Notes: a model not told the origin generated them from the letters alone. A stretch of DNA of 64,000 nucleotides from Cristatella mucedo (GCA_009760855.2 WPIO01000018.1:4347501-4411500); one strand, 5' to 3'; counted from the first letter of the stretch, positions 30,326-42,630 are shown. Translations and numbers: made by a program.

Positions 30326-30770
30326 TTGTGAAGTGCAACAACCTTGCCCTAGGCCAAGGCCTAGATCCAGCTTGTCAGATAACGACCAAGCCCAATACCT
30401 CTAGCAGCCGAGTCGCTGCGACGGTCAGCATCAGAGAAAATTTTCGATGAAAATCAACCGATAAATTATTGCCATTTGACCGAAAATTGACTTTTTCCTC
30501 TCAAACTATTTGGCTAGAGGCATTTGGATTCGATCAGCACGTGGCGGCTAGCCTAAAACTAAAACTTCTACCGCTGAGTTCGAAGAATGTTGAGCTCGCG
30601 AGTTTGGTGTAAATGCAACAATTTCGCGTACATTCGCGGAAGCAAAAAGCGCTGCTAGACGATAGCAGCAGCTTAGCTTGACTGAGCAAACACGCGGTAA
30701 CAAATGGCTGAAGTTAAACCAAGCTTCTCGGAAAGTTCGATTCGGCCCGATGGGATCGGCTACCGCTTCT

Positions 30771-31740
30771 AATAATAATAATAATAATGCACTTGATAAA
30801 GCGCCCTCGGAGAACTCAATCTCTTTCTAGGCGCTTTACATTTGCTGCAAACGGAAATGCAACTGAATGGCGAGTAATATCATGGTTGATAAACAACATG
30901 AATAACATGGTAAGGGGTGACATGCACAGGGTAAGCATGCAAATGTGGTTAGTGGCTGCATGCACAGTGTCAGCAAGCATAAGCACATGAAGGACGAATC
31001 ACAAGGACCCAATAAATGCTGTCCTAAATAGATGTGTTTGTAAGTTCTTTTTAAATGTGGTCAAGTAAGGGGATGTTCTGACGCAAGTCGGGAGGAAGTT
31101 CCAGGCTTTGGGAGCATACGAACTAAATGCACGGTCTCCAAAGGATTTGAGGTTTGTACGAGGTAATGGTAGACTGTTGGATTCCGAAAAGCGGGTGGTA
31201 GGATGCTGGGCCTGGTGGGGGCGTAGATCTGAGAGATCGGCTGGAGCCAAAGAATAAAGTGACCTAAAAGTGAGCAACAAAACCTTGAAGTCAATCCGTC
31301 GCTTGACTGGTAGCCAGTGCAGGTGGGCGAGAAGTGGTGTGATTTGGCAAGTTCGATGCTCACGACAGGCAAGCCTAGCTGCCGAGTTTTGCAATCGCCA
31401 TAGCTGCAATCGCCTGATCGCACATGCTGGTAGGCCAGTAAGCAGTGAGTTGCTGAAGTCGAGGCGGGATGTCACGAATGCATGGACCAACTTAGACATG
31501 GTATCCTTATCTAAACAAGCCCGAATTGTAGCAATATTATGTCGCAGAAAGTAGGCAGATTCGACCGTAGAGCTGATGTGGTCGTCTAACGAGAGGTCAC
31601 TTTGGAACATGAACCTAGATTTTGAGCTGATTCATTAAGAGATATGCTGGCAGAGCCAATTTTGGGCGTCAGCCTTTTCAATTTCTGAATCACACTGGGT
31701 TTTCCCATAACTAGTAAGCTAGTTTTATGCTGAAGTGCTG
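30771..31740 (-). mobile_element. LINE, 5'-truncated, C-terminal coding region open
   Basis: A TAA tail (30771-30788) is followed by the 3' block and then a 203-codon open frame (31610-30999). That frame encodes the family's post-RT domain ([45 protein letters not shown]-like). The frame is open from MFQSDLSLDD to TAFIGSL. This is one of the better-preserved copies. Confidence 0.88.
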
Positions 31741-31764
31741 GGTTTGCCCATGACTAGTAAGTTT

Positions 31765-31935
31765 ATTCAATTCTAAAGAGCTACAGGTGTGCTTGTCATT
31801 TAAACAATCGGAATCAGCTCCAGCAACTGAAGAGCACGAAGCTTGATTTGCAGAGACTCGCACCTGGATAGCTGCCAATTTTCTTAAACTAAACGATGAT
31901 AAAACCTATGTCCTATTCACAGAACAAACCCTAAG
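31765..31935 (+). mobile_element. Small LINE fragment in opposite orientation
   Basis: Encodes [20 protein letters not shown], the segment just after the YADD motif. The sequence is closer to a CR1-type relative than to the neighbouring copy. Confidence 0.6.
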
Positions 31936-31939
31936 CGTA

Positions 31940-34640
31940 CGGCTGGGCGAGGTGACTTTGCTGCTGCAGCTGGTGATGCTGTGATGCGACCGGCACCGCT
32001 CGCTCGGAATATAGATGTCCTAATGCATAACTGCTTATAATGTTCGCTGCCAGACGCACGCTTCTCGCTTCCGCCGCTTTTCCAGCTTCGCTCGGCTGTC
32101 CGCGCTTGCTAGCGCTGGGCGCTGCACTGCTTTGAGCTCTGCAGCGGCTGCGGTCCGAGCTCGCGCGTGCACAGAAAAGGCGGATTCAAGCAGGAGAATA
32201 GACGACGAAAGAAAGATGCTTCATCAGACGCTCCCAAGCGCCCACGTGTGAGAATCGCAGTGGGAAAAGGACCGGCCGATTCTTCACAGCCGTTTCGTAG
32301 CGGATGACTCTAATGAGGCCGCTGCCCGCTGGTATATGAGACTTCAAATAGGTTGGGTCACCAACATAGTTTGTCTGCATTTACCGTGGTAAAAATGTTT
32401 ACCTCTAGCTGGCGGCTTCTGATTACGCTGGCGGCACGCACGATATTTCACTGGCCACGGTGAAATGAGCTCGGAAGAGAGCAAGGAAAATTGCGGAACA
32501 GTAATTGAATCAGTTACATTAGAAAAAGGAACATGCCCGACCGTTACCGATGACGAAATTATGTCTCAACTCCACTCGACGTGAAACCGCCGAGGTCGTG
32601 TCGAAATCCTTTTTCGCTCGCTGGAATACTTCCTTAGGCGCTGGTACAGCTCGCTTACCTGTACAGGTGGCGCTCGCTTACCTGTATCAGTTCTTGTGCA
32701 AATACAACAAGATACAACAAGAGGCGAAGTAAATGGCCCCACTAATACAGATGCAGGCGGCCAAAGTTGAGCTACTTGACTCTGACGCAGCACTTGACTA
32801 CGCAATTCGTGCCGAGATGAGCTAGCAGGAGGAGTTGGAGTAGACCTGATGACGTTTGACAATGAAGTTGATCTGCTCAAAGTGAATGAGGATTTCCCGA
32901 AAGCAAGATGGGTATAGTTTTAGTCTAAGTCAGTCGGCCCCCAAGTTCATTGTCCAATACACGAAGCAAGTTTGTCTCATAATTTGACTTTAGGCCAGTG
33001 CTCAGCATACTCGGTCCGAAGACAGAGAAAGCTTCAAGCCAGTTGGGTAACAAGTTTGGCTGCTTGCCGTTTGACGCTAGGCGATTGCTGATGAAAGCGA
33101 TGAGTCTTGGCTTGAACGTTGCCGGCATTAAGTAAAAGAACTCGGATAGACAGCGTTTTGCGGATGGCAGCTGCTCATTCTTTTTAGTTTGTCTGCAGAG
33201 TCTGGCAGTAATCACGAGTTGATGGTTCTTGTAAATATCATGTCGGCTGCGGATGCTCTGACGTTCAAGTGTATGCTCGAGCAGCCATCGAGCTGGCTGC
33301 TCGAGCATACAAGACAGCGAAGGAAGTGGGATACAAACATCGCCCATCCTGGACGTTGGCGGTGGATTCCCTGGGAGTAGTCAAGCGTGCATCTCAGTAG
33401 GAGAAGAAGCTCACGAGCCAGCTTTACATTGTCTGAGCGTTCATCACGTTCAGCGTCCAAATTGCGTTTGCTTTGAGCCCAGACGACCACCTGCTAATTT
33501 CTCGACGGTTACTAGCAAAGCTGGTGAATCTAAGCCGTTTTGTCGTTCCTAGATATCAGAAGTGATGTAGGGGCTGTATATTGATTGAATGCCTTCTTTC
33601 CGGAGGGTTGTGGCGCGGATGATAATTTCCGAGCCGGCCAGATAGCACGTTGCATGGGCAACGACTCGGGCAACGCCAAGTTATCGCGAAGCGGGCTGCT
33701 GTCGAGAGTAATCCGGCTGGACTCGGAGAGCCCGCACTTCCTGCCTAATCGTATTAAATCAACGATGACATTTGCGGTTCATTCAACTCCAGCATGTTCG
33801 ACCGTGCTGCTCCTCAGCCAGCACTGCTGGCCGAGCGTGACTCCAGTTTGCAATCGCATCTCAAATATTTGGACCAACTTGCGACAGCATCGACCTTATC
33901 ATAAAAGATCCCCCGATGCCCGAGCTTCACATTGGTGACTGGGTCATCTTTCGGTGACATGAGTGCATACACTGCAGTGGCAGGATCTCATTTTAGTACG
34001 ACGCCATCTCCCAGGATGTATTATGTGGCGACCCAGCTTGTGCGGTAGACACGGTATTCGTCGTGCGAATCCTAATTGAGTTGCGTCTCTTTATGCATTA
34101 TCTGATTGCTCGCAGATCTGCTTGCGTTTTCAGGGATGACAATAATTAGTCCAAACCCGTGATATCGTGGCCTGCGGCACAGTAAACTAAGTTGACAACT
34201 GCTATAGTAGGTGAAAAGTGTGCCAAGTTGCCTGCTCTATGTAAGTACAGTCAGGCTGCCTTAGTTTGACGGATTTCACAGCAAATCTTGTATTCTTTTT
34301 TTTCTTGTAGTTAAAGTGCAGCCATGGATTATAGAGTAGTGACTGCCTAGTTCCTCCTGGAATCGCAAGAAAAAATGGGATACAGTTTCACTCTCTATGA
34401 CGTTGGCGGCTGATAACCAGGCACTAGCCCAGGGTCACCAGTAGGGTTCAACAATGAAGTCAGCTTGATCAAGTTATCAGTGCATGAGGAAGAAGCAGAT
34501 TGAAACGCAAAGAAAGGCAAGAGTTGTAGTCTCTCTGCCCACGGTGGTGCTGAATGCGGCGAAACTCGTGGCAGGTCTGATAAGCTCGTGCCTGATGTCG
34601 ATACATCGGATGAAAACGAAATGCCGCAAGAGAAAGATCG
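31940..34640. other. Region without an assigned gene
   Basis: CpG-rich near 32.0-32.4 kb. A possible coding start at 32464 (+) reads MSSEESKENCGTVIESVT and stays open for about 39 codons. On the minus strand, frames at 33347-32925 (140 codons) and 33490-33212 look protein-like in composition but I do not recognise them. This could be a decayed transposon gene or exons of an unknown gene. Confidence 0.3.
33271..33310. repeat. Perfect hairpin, 17-bp arms
   Basis: GTATGCTCGAGCAGCCA at 33271-33287 pairs exactly with 33294-33310 across a 6-nt loop. Confidence 0.9.
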
Positions 34641-34654
34641 CAGTGACTGCAGCA

Positions 34655-34789
34655 AGAATAACAATACATTTGATACAATGCCCTCAGAGAATTCAATCTC
34701 TTTCTAGGCTCTTTACATTTGCTGCAAATTGAATGGTTATCGGTAGCATGCTCAATAAACAACAAGAATAGCATCGTTAGGGGTGACAT
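34655..34789 (-). mobile_element. LINE 3' terminus, first of a tandem pair
   Basis: AATACATTTGATACAATGCC, the GAGAATTCAATCTCTTTCTA block and about 100 bp of 3' noncoding sequence. It ends exactly where the tail of the next copy begins. Confidence 0.75.
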
Positions 34790-35040
34790 AATAATAATAA
34801 TAATAATATTGCACTTGATAAAGCGCCCTCAGAGAACTTAATCTCTTTCTAGGCGCTTTACATTTGCTGCAAAGTGATACGCAATAGAATAGTAAGTAAA
34901 ATCATGCTTGAAAAACAAACAAAATGAATAACATGGTTAGGGGTTACATGCACTGGGTCAGCATGCAAATGTGGTTAGTGGCAGCATGAACAGTGTCAGC
35001 ACGACATGCATAGGGTCAGCATGCAAATATGGTGAGTGGA
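34790..35040 (-). mobile_element. LINE 3' terminus, second of a tandem pair
   Basis: A TAA tail (34790-34810), then TTGCACTTGATAAAGCGCCC and about 230 bp of 3' region. It inserted next to, or into, the copy at 34.66 kb. Confidence 0.8.
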
Positions 35041-35069
35041 TATCTACCTCTATATTCTCTATGTCTATC

Positions 35070-35161
35070 CTCTACATATATATATATATATATATATAAA
35101 AATAAATATATATATATATATAAATTATATAGTTATCTATATATGTATGTATCTATCTATC

Positions 35162-35193
<32 letters not shown>

Positions 35194-35300
35194 TATATAT
35201 ATATATATATTATTTATTATATATATAAATATATATATAATATATATATATAATAAATATATATATATATATTTATTTATCTATCAATCTATCTCTATTT
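35070..35300. repeat. AT-rich (TA)n/(TATC)n simple repeat
   Basis: Long imperfect TA and ATAAAT runs, strongly self-complementary. Confidence 0.9.
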
Positions 35301-35446
35301 ATATATATAATTCATTTGTATAGCGCCCCAAGAGAACTTAATCTCTTTTCAGCCGCTTCACATATGCCTCGGGGCTCGAGCCCACGACCTCAGCTAGACT
35401 TGAGTCGGGGCGAACACATTGACCGCTGGACCAAACCAGCTCGGCG
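35296..35446 (-). mobile_element. tRNA-derived SINE with LINE-like tail, family B
   Basis: On the minus strand: A-box-like TTGGTCCAGCGG, B-box-like GTGGGCTCGAGCCC, then GAGATTAAGTTCTCTTGGGG and CGCTATACAAATGAATTATA. The last 50 bp resemble the LINE 3' end. Confidence 0.82.
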
Positions 35447-35506
35447 TCTATCTATCTATTTATCTATCTATCTATGTATTAATATCTTCTATCTCTATGT
35501 CTCGAT

Positions 35507-35543
35507 ATCCTGTAACCGGGAAAGAGATTTCCGGTTACAGGAT
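35507..35543. repeat. Perfect hairpin, 13-bp arms
   Basis: ATCCTGTAACCGG at 35507-35519 pairs with CCGGTTACAGGAT at 35531-35543 across 11 nt. Confidence 0.9.
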
Positions 35544-35545
35544 CC

Positions 35546-37070
35546 CGGTCATTTATCAAATCGGCACGTACCGGTACTTCTGCTTCGTCAGAGCTAAGCT
35601 GTACGATGCCCGTCACACTGATTTTTAGAGCTATTGCTTCGAGTTAAGGTAGCTTTGAGAAACTTGGTGAGCAGCTTCGCGTCCGGATGTAGTTAGGCCG
35701 AAAACACAGCGCTCGTAACGTAACGCTAGCCCATGCGAGACGAAAACTGGTGATGCCCGAGTCTTTAATCGTGGCTAGTGACTTGCATTTGACTCGCCGA
35801 CGCACCAGCTCGTGGTAGCGCAACTCGACAGCGAAGTGTAGTGCTACTAAAATGTCCGCATCCACAACATAGACAAGCGCTTACAGCAATTGATGATGAT
35901 TAGATGCTGTGCAGCGGCATTGTTAAGCAAAGCATGCAGGAAAAATATAAGAGCACAAAGGCGTTATGCAAAAACCTGTTGCTGTTACTCTTTTGGTGAC
36001 GACAATGATGAGTGCAAATTTCTTAAGCCACAGAGGCATAACAATTGCAAATCACACTGACACGGAGAAGGGTACATGCAATAGATAAAATTTTCTGCTT
36101 ATTTCTTGAATTTATTCAGCTCAAGACGTACACCAAAGACCCGTGGCATTGAGCTCAAGTCAGCTCAAATTCTGATGATAAATTCGGAAGCACAACTCCC
36201 AACATCTTGCGCTTTTTTCTGTAGCAGCTGTAGATAATCGCACAATTGGCTCCTAGCATTTATAATTCAGGAACCGCTATTTTGCATAGCTGTCGTAATC
36301 TGGCATATTAAGTATACCGCCGTTTTGCCTCAATTTCGGTGGTCTACACGATACGAGAGTGATGACAGGCTAGAGACTTGTAGCATTATCTGAGTCCAAA
36401 ATGCCAGGTTTTCGCTTCTCACACTAAATCTAAGAAATAGGAGCAACTATACTGGAATATATACAGGCAAAATTTCCTTACTCTCAAATTTGGATAAACG
36501 TTAGTGTATACGCCTATACACTCACTGAAAGATAATGTAGACATTTGACTTATATTGATTTGTAGCGCTCGTTGAAAAAGGCAACCACTGACCCCTGCTC
36601 CACGACCAAAGCTTAAGAGTAATCTGGTTTAGGAACTCTGTCCCAGCTTTTCACAGTGCAGCTTGCTCGGCGGATTTTTATTATGCAACCCACTACTGAC
36701 CATGCAATGCTGAAATTGGTTGCTCTTCCATTCCTAAAACGGCTGCTTTACAAAGTTGCGCTACTCGTGTTTCAGAACTTCTCCCGGCGAGTTTCTGAAT
36801 GCTGGGCGGTGGCCTTACCTAAGACAAGCTCCTGCAGCCGTATATAAGCAACCTGCTACTTGTTCCAAGATACCGCTCCGTGCTAAAGAGCGGTCTCCGG
36901 CCACTTCATGCTTGTTGTGGACCTTTACCTAACTTCTTCGTACTGCCGCTATTATATACCGAGGTATTTTGCTGGTGTATTTCAGGCTCCAGCCATTGTA
37001 TATAGGCTACCTCTTTTATTGTTGCCCCTAAACTCATTTGCCGAAACCGAGCACGAGAATTCCCTACTAC
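35546..37070. other. Region without recognised features
   Basis: No convincing gene, family repeat or simple repeat in about 1.5 kb. Confidence 0.4.
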
Positions 37071-37071
37071 G

Positions 37072-37190
37072 CAGTAATAACAATAATAATGATACACTTG
37101 GTATAGTGCCCTCAGAGAACTCAATCTCCTTCTACGAACTTTACATTTACTGCAAAGGAAGCATAATCGAAGGGTTAGTGAAAAGTAACC
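37072..37190 (-). mobile_element. LINE 3' terminus
   Basis: A TAACAATAATAATGA tail, then CCCTCAGAGAACTCAATCTC and TTTACATTTACTGCAAAGG. Confidence 0.75.
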
Positions 37191-37199
37191 ATCTGACGG

Positions 37200-38790
37200 C
37201 TCATAAATATGACTATTGCTCGCGTGCGTAAAGAGACTGTACTAGCATAATCATACCGGATAACGGACAATATTCAGCAATTGCAAATGGCAGGAAAAAA
37301 GACAAAGCACGAGCGAAAGACGAGGAGTATGTTTTATCTTTTGACACCAGAGCTATGGTTACTAGTTCCGGCAGCTGAACAACGCGTCCACCTTGCACCC
37401 GCAACGCCAAACGGTAACGACGCGGCTCTCAAAAACCTGCAAGCTGAACTGCCAAAACAATGCAGCACTCTTCAAGGTGAAATTAATGGCCGCTGGCACG
37501 GCAGGTGACCGCCTTCAGGTTGCTATGAACGCGCATCCCTCGTTAGTTCGGCTAGCGGCACAACGGGTGCAACGGGCCAAGGCCCGTTGCTCGCCATACG
37601 CCAACAATGATGACGCTGCAGATATCCTGCAGGCAGCCCTGGCAGTAACGCCGCATTTGAAAAAAACTTCGAATGATAGCCTGTGCTTGTCACGGCTGAT
37701 ACGTCTGGCGACTTCCAGCAGACTCGCTAGCAATCTTACTGCAGCTCGCGCACGGGGCTAGAGCTCGCCGACAGGCTGAGCAGTCGTTCCCTAGTGAGCG
37801 ACTGCTCAGCCGATCTATGGTTTACACAGTAGCGGCGGTCATACGTCGTGCAATAATCTCGTTCGTAGCAAATTCCTAGATCGCTCTGCTCATAATCCTC
37901 TGCTTGTCGCTGCTATTTCATAAGCGGCTCTCTGTTGTAATTCTAGGGCCAAGCTCATAGTTCGCGATCGAGGTTCATCTGTTAAACTCATAGTCCATTA
38001 GCGCAGGGCATTGCAAGGCTCGTTGCGAGCTTGCAACAGATAACGCTCAGTGCTACGACTTACCGACCGGGAAGATTGTCGCCCGTGGAGACTTATGGCG
38101 ACCAGGTTCTCACCTAAACGCCAGCGGCGTGTAGTAGACACGTTCGTACGTCTGACGCCTGCTTTGCACGCGTCCTGCTTCTGTCTTCATTCGTTTGTTG
38201 CGTGTACGCGGCCATTTGCCTTCTGCTCGCTTTCTACTGATGATGTCCAGTTGGCGTAGCGCTCGGAAGGTGCAACGGTGCTAGAGCGCAGTCAAGCGCG
38301 AGCCGAGCCTCGCTGTGGGTTTCCCCGATTCTGCTTACTAAGCGGCACGTGCTCACGCATAACGCGCTCATTGGTCGGACGCGCGCGAGTCCGGCCGTTG
38401 GCTGGACGTTGACATGGCGGCAGCAGTGTCAAGCCCACACGTCTAGCTCCACATACCCCCTCACGGAGTGGTCTAGGGATGATTTCTTTTGTTAGGGAGG
38501 TATGGAATGGCTCTGTGCGATGTACATACCGGTGAATGTAAACCCTTCGCGTCGCCCGCATTCTCTTGCAATCCTCTACAACCGACTGCAGCGATTGCGA
38601 GCTGATGCCGCCAGGGGCGCTGCAGCCGATTGAAGTGGATCGCAACAAAACGCAGGCAATGTGGCGATTCTCACGCCGCATTAGCAATGGCGGCCAGAAA
38701 AAAGCTCGTAGCAGCTGCGTACGGCGACGAGTCGTTGTGGGAAAGTTGCTTCCGTCAGAGAGGTAAGAAATACCCCGCCCGCTGCTCCTT
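37200..38790. other. Region without an assigned gene
   Basis: A plus-strand frame at 37393-37761 (122 codons) is Ala/Leu/Arg-rich and unrecognised. From 38.0 kb the DNA becomes CpG-rich, which may mark a promoter or first exon of an unseen gene. Confidence 0.25.
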
Positions 38791-38935
38791 TCGGTGAATT
38801 CAAGCTTAGATTCACCGATTTAAGCTTGAATGTAATTTAAAAATAAAATTAAACAAAAATTAAATTTAAAATAGATTTAAACTTTAAAATAAATTAAAAT
38901 AAAATAATTTCAATTTTAAATTTAAAAAAATTCCA
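38791..38935. repeat. Interleaved inverted repeats plus AT-rich tract
   Basis: TCGGTGAA (38791-38798) pairs with TTCACCGA (38811-38818). ATTCAAGCTTA (38798-38808) pairs with TAAGCTTGAAT (38821-38831). The pairings interlock. About 100 bp of almost pure A/T follow. Confidence 0.8.
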
Positions 38936-39359
38936 CGATCGCCGTCGTTGTCCGCCGCCTCTCTATCCGATTCTTATTTGACGAGCTTGCCGGGTCCAGT
39001 AAACTGTGATTCTTTGCGGAGCGCTTTGATTTTTTCGGCCGGTTGAATCGTCCGCTCGGCTTTTCAAAGCAGCGTAGAAGGCCTCTGCTCTTGACGGCGC
39101 CTACGATTGGTCGCTCGTTCAGCCTTGCCTCGGTCTTGTCCAAGAAGTAGAACTGTAATTGTAGTTTGACATTCTCCAAGGCGCGGCAGGCACGCGACGC
39201 CGCGCAGACACACTGAAAAGCGAGATCAAAGACGCTCATTCGCTCGGACGCCGCAGCGGGCCAGTACACCACCGTCCCGCCCGGCTTCCTCGACGTTCTT
39301 TCCCTCCGCCTTTGCCTCCCGTAGCGTTGATAACGCTGCCGTAAATCGCAACAGCCCAT
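38922..39359 (-). CDS. Unrecognised 145-codon open frame
   Basis: Begins MGCCDLRQRYQRYGRQRRR and is very basic, with a Lys/Arg-rich C-terminus (NRPKKSKRSAKNHSLL). It lies in GC-rich DNA just upstream of the AT tract. No domain or homolog comes to mind and no splice pattern is clear. It may be chance in GC-rich sequence. Confidence 0.2.
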   Translation of the reverse strand: MGCCDLRQRYQRYGRQRRRERTSRKPGGTVVYWPAAASERMSVFDLAFQCVCAASRACRALENVKLQLQFYFLDKTEARLNERPIVGAVKSRGLLRCFEKPSGRFNRPKKSKRSAKNHSLLDPASSSNKNRIERRRTTTAIVEFF

Positions 39360-40387
39360 ACACCTACGGCAGTCGTAATCTCTGCTGGCCCATAAACCAG
39401 TAACATCTCAAAATAGCCCCAGTAATCTTACGTGCACAAGCCGAGATCCTGTCTACGTGCAAGCCGAAGTTACGGGAATCCTATGAAATAAGGCGCGTAT
39501 TCCCAACAAGACAAGTCAGGTGACTCGAGTAATAATAACAAGCAGAGCCCTCGCGGCACAGCGGACAGGTCACGCGACTGATCGGTGTCCGGCGGCGCTA
39601 TCCAGCTTCGGCTGGACGGATGCCCCAGAACCCAGACCTTTTTCCGGAATCCTGCTACGCCTTCCAGCACCAAGAGCGCGTCCGGATCTCGAGTTCGGGA
39701 GGGGGAGGGAGGGTGGGAGGGAGGGACCTCATCCGCCAGACGCCACACTCCAAACCACAGAACCACACTAGCATCGTCTAAAAGTGGAAGGCAGGAGGCG
39801 ATAGTAGGGTTTGCCGCGGCCCGTGGTCTAAAGCCGAGCGAGCTTGCTTTCTCTCGCAGCCTCCGTCGGTCACACCGTTCGGCCTGGGCTGCTCAGCGTG
39901 GTCTGCGTTTACGTGCGCTTGGCAAGCGGCGGAATTGAGCTATGGGCGGTCATGAAAAGATTAGTCATTTCTTATCAAATTGTATGTGCTCAACACAAAT
40001 ATGAGTCGAATTGCAAAATTAGCTCTACTTTTTTGTAATATGCAATAAATTAATGTGTACATCACAAAATGCATGCCAGTAGCGGTAGGTAGGCCTACGG
40101 TAAATACCTGTAAAAATGAAGTCATAGACTACTTCTTTGATTTCTTTGCCTGTTTCTTGGTTGCTCGGAAGCTGGAGAAATGGTCCAGCAGTAGTCAGTC
40201 AGCAATGCAACGGACCATTTTCACTTATATCGCTGTTAGTTATATTGTTGTTATTATTGTTATTTTATTATTGATATGTATATATTATTGTTATTAATGG
40301 TGTGCATTGTTGTTATGTTTGATATAGTTTATATCGTTATTGCGATATCTATATGAAACTTTTGCCATGTTCATCACTATAAAGAAA

Positions 40388-40558
40388 TACTAGCTGATTT
40401 AAAAGCCTCTTTTGTATAGCGACAGAAGAGCCTTTACGGCTATCACCACCGCTTACAGCGGCAATAAAGGATCGCCAGCTGCAGGATTTGAACCCACGAG
40501 CTTGTGACCGAGGTCGGGAAAGCAACCACCTTACCTAGTGCGCCATCTCGGCTCACCA
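40388..40558 (-). mobile_element. tRNA-derived SINE, family A
   Basis: Well-preserved copy on the minus strand: GTGGGTTCAAATCC, GCGGTGGTGATAGCCGTAAA, CTATACAAAAGAGGCT and the final AATCAGCTAG. Confidence 0.8.
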
Positions 40559-40569
40559 AAAATCACTGC

Positions 40570-41700
40570 CCATACATACCAGAGTTGCCAGCGAAGAAAT
40601 CCAAATCGGAGTGAAGGAAATGAATCTTTACAGAGATATTACAGCCAAGTTTCTGATACTGCATCAGCACGTATTCTACTGGTTCCGTGTAGTTTTCTGC
40701 CCTAACATTCCCGAGAAATTTTGTAGACACTAGGCGAAAAGCATTCCATACTTGTTTCGCATCACCCTACAGCAAGTTATTGAACCGGCCGAAGAGCCAT
40801 CTGAAGAGATCTCGAATCTGTCGAATCCTGCAATAATTCCATCGTTGCTTTGCTGAGTCAAGGGAGTTTTTCATGCAGGTATCGGAATGCTGATGAAGTC
40901 AGGTCCATGGCTTTCACGAAGTTTTTCATCAAACCTAGTTTGATGTGAAGAGGCGGTAGCAGGATTTTGCGAGCCTCGACCAGAGGTAGGTGCTGGATAT
41001 TCTTCTCTCCGACTGCAACATTTTTTCTGGAGGTCCATTCTTTACACGTGTAGTGCAATTCCCTTGTTAGTCTATCCCACTCACTTAGAAACACATGTGA
41101 TATCTTGTATATCCCTGCTGCAGTCATATTAAAAGGGCAACTACTTTGAAATCACCTCAGAGGTGCCAGTCGTACTTTTCATACTTAACAGAATTTAGTT
41201 GCTGATTCAATGTATCCTGTGTCCCTTTCTTGTGGACACCATGCGCTACTGTAAGAGATGGAAGATGGTTTCCATTGCACAAAAACACCATCTTAAGACA
41301 AAGTTTCGAAGAGCTTACAAATAGTCTCCGTTCTTGTGTGTCATGAGTGATTTGTAAGGCGTTCATGAGGCCCTAAATATCGGAACAGAATATCAAGTTA
41401 CTTTCATTTCTGAAGAAAGGCTCCAAATACTGGTGGCACTCTCGAGGCAAAAAATTGTGACATCTTCCTCGAGAAGATTCCACTGGTGGAGTTTTGATCA
41501 TAGCAACTTTTCCCTGTTCTTGGATAAGTCCAAACCACGAACCAGGTCATCTATTTTTTCCTGTGTTCTTCTGTGTGGGGGTTGCTGATGCATCATACTG
41601 GAAGTCGGGATCACTGCATGCTGACGTACCAGGAGAAGAGCAGGTCGGCTCACCCTTGTCCTCATCAGATGAATCAAGAGAATATTTTGCTGGAGGTTCT
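40570..41700 (-). pseudogene. Pseudogene of a recurrent uncharacterised protein family, probably transposon-derived
   Basis: Blocks in order on the minus strand are DDLVRGLDLSKNREKLL (near 41550), KLHQWNLLEEDVT (near 41480), VVALLI...LQQGYTRY (near 41140), then LLPPLHIKLGLMKNFVKAMD (near 40950), VWNAFRLVSTKFLGNVRAEN (near 40720) and NISVKIHFLHSDLDFFAGN (near 40590). From memory, this block order recurs in uncharacterised proteins of many invertebrates and some vertebrates, often in multiple copies. I cannot name the element. Several stops and frame shifts show it is dead. Confidence 0.7.
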
Positions 41701-42630
41701 GGAATAGGAAATCCCTCACCATGTGGAACTGCTCTCAATGCAGACGAAATGTTTGGGCAGACAAGTCTCGACTTCTTTCGCTCCACTATTCTGCCAGAAA
41801 GAGAAGGAACCAAGCAGAAGTAGCAGTCATTTGTGTGGTTGCTTGGCTCACTCTACACCAGGGGGACTGCAAACGGCATTGATGATCTTTTGCCATTCAA
41901 CCACTGTGAAAGCTGTATTGCAGCACAGCACAATCCGGGGCAGAAGGCTGGTCTTGGTCACCAACCTTACATCAGAAGTAAAATTATATGCCTTCTTCAC
42001 TTGTTAAGTTATGCTTTTCTTCTAGTTGGCAAATGTCACTTCCCCAAAAATATAGCAAAGATTTTTAACGGTATTAACCCACTTTTGAGGCATTACTGTT
42101 TTGTATTCTACCTCAATGGATAGAATGATAACAGTTTCATGTAAGATTAGCTTTGAACTGTCTCGCACAAAGTCTGAAATATTATAAATGCTTAACCTTT
42201 CCAACCGGGTTAGTGACGTCAGCTTACTGTAGCAGCCACATGACAGTAGTATTGCATTGCATTAGACAATGATGCAATCAACTCTAGATGATTTGTATAT
42301 GACAGTATTATGCAATGCATTCAAACATTATATCAGTCTAGACTTACTTAGGATGTTGTTGAAGTCCTGCTGAATAAATTTACACGGTAAAACATTGGAA
42401 GTGAACTATATAAAATAGCTTCAATACAAGAGCGCCAATAAAAAGTTGTATTTTTCGAATTCGTGTTCAGCACACTTAGATACTACAGATTGGGGCCTTT
42501 TTAAGTCAGTAACGATTTCAATGTTGACCGATGTACGCGGTGGTAGTGACGACGGCTGTATTAGTATGCAGGCGAACGGGCGTACGTACTGGTGGTCGAA
42601 GCCGTCGCGTATGCTGCTCGCAGCGTGAAG

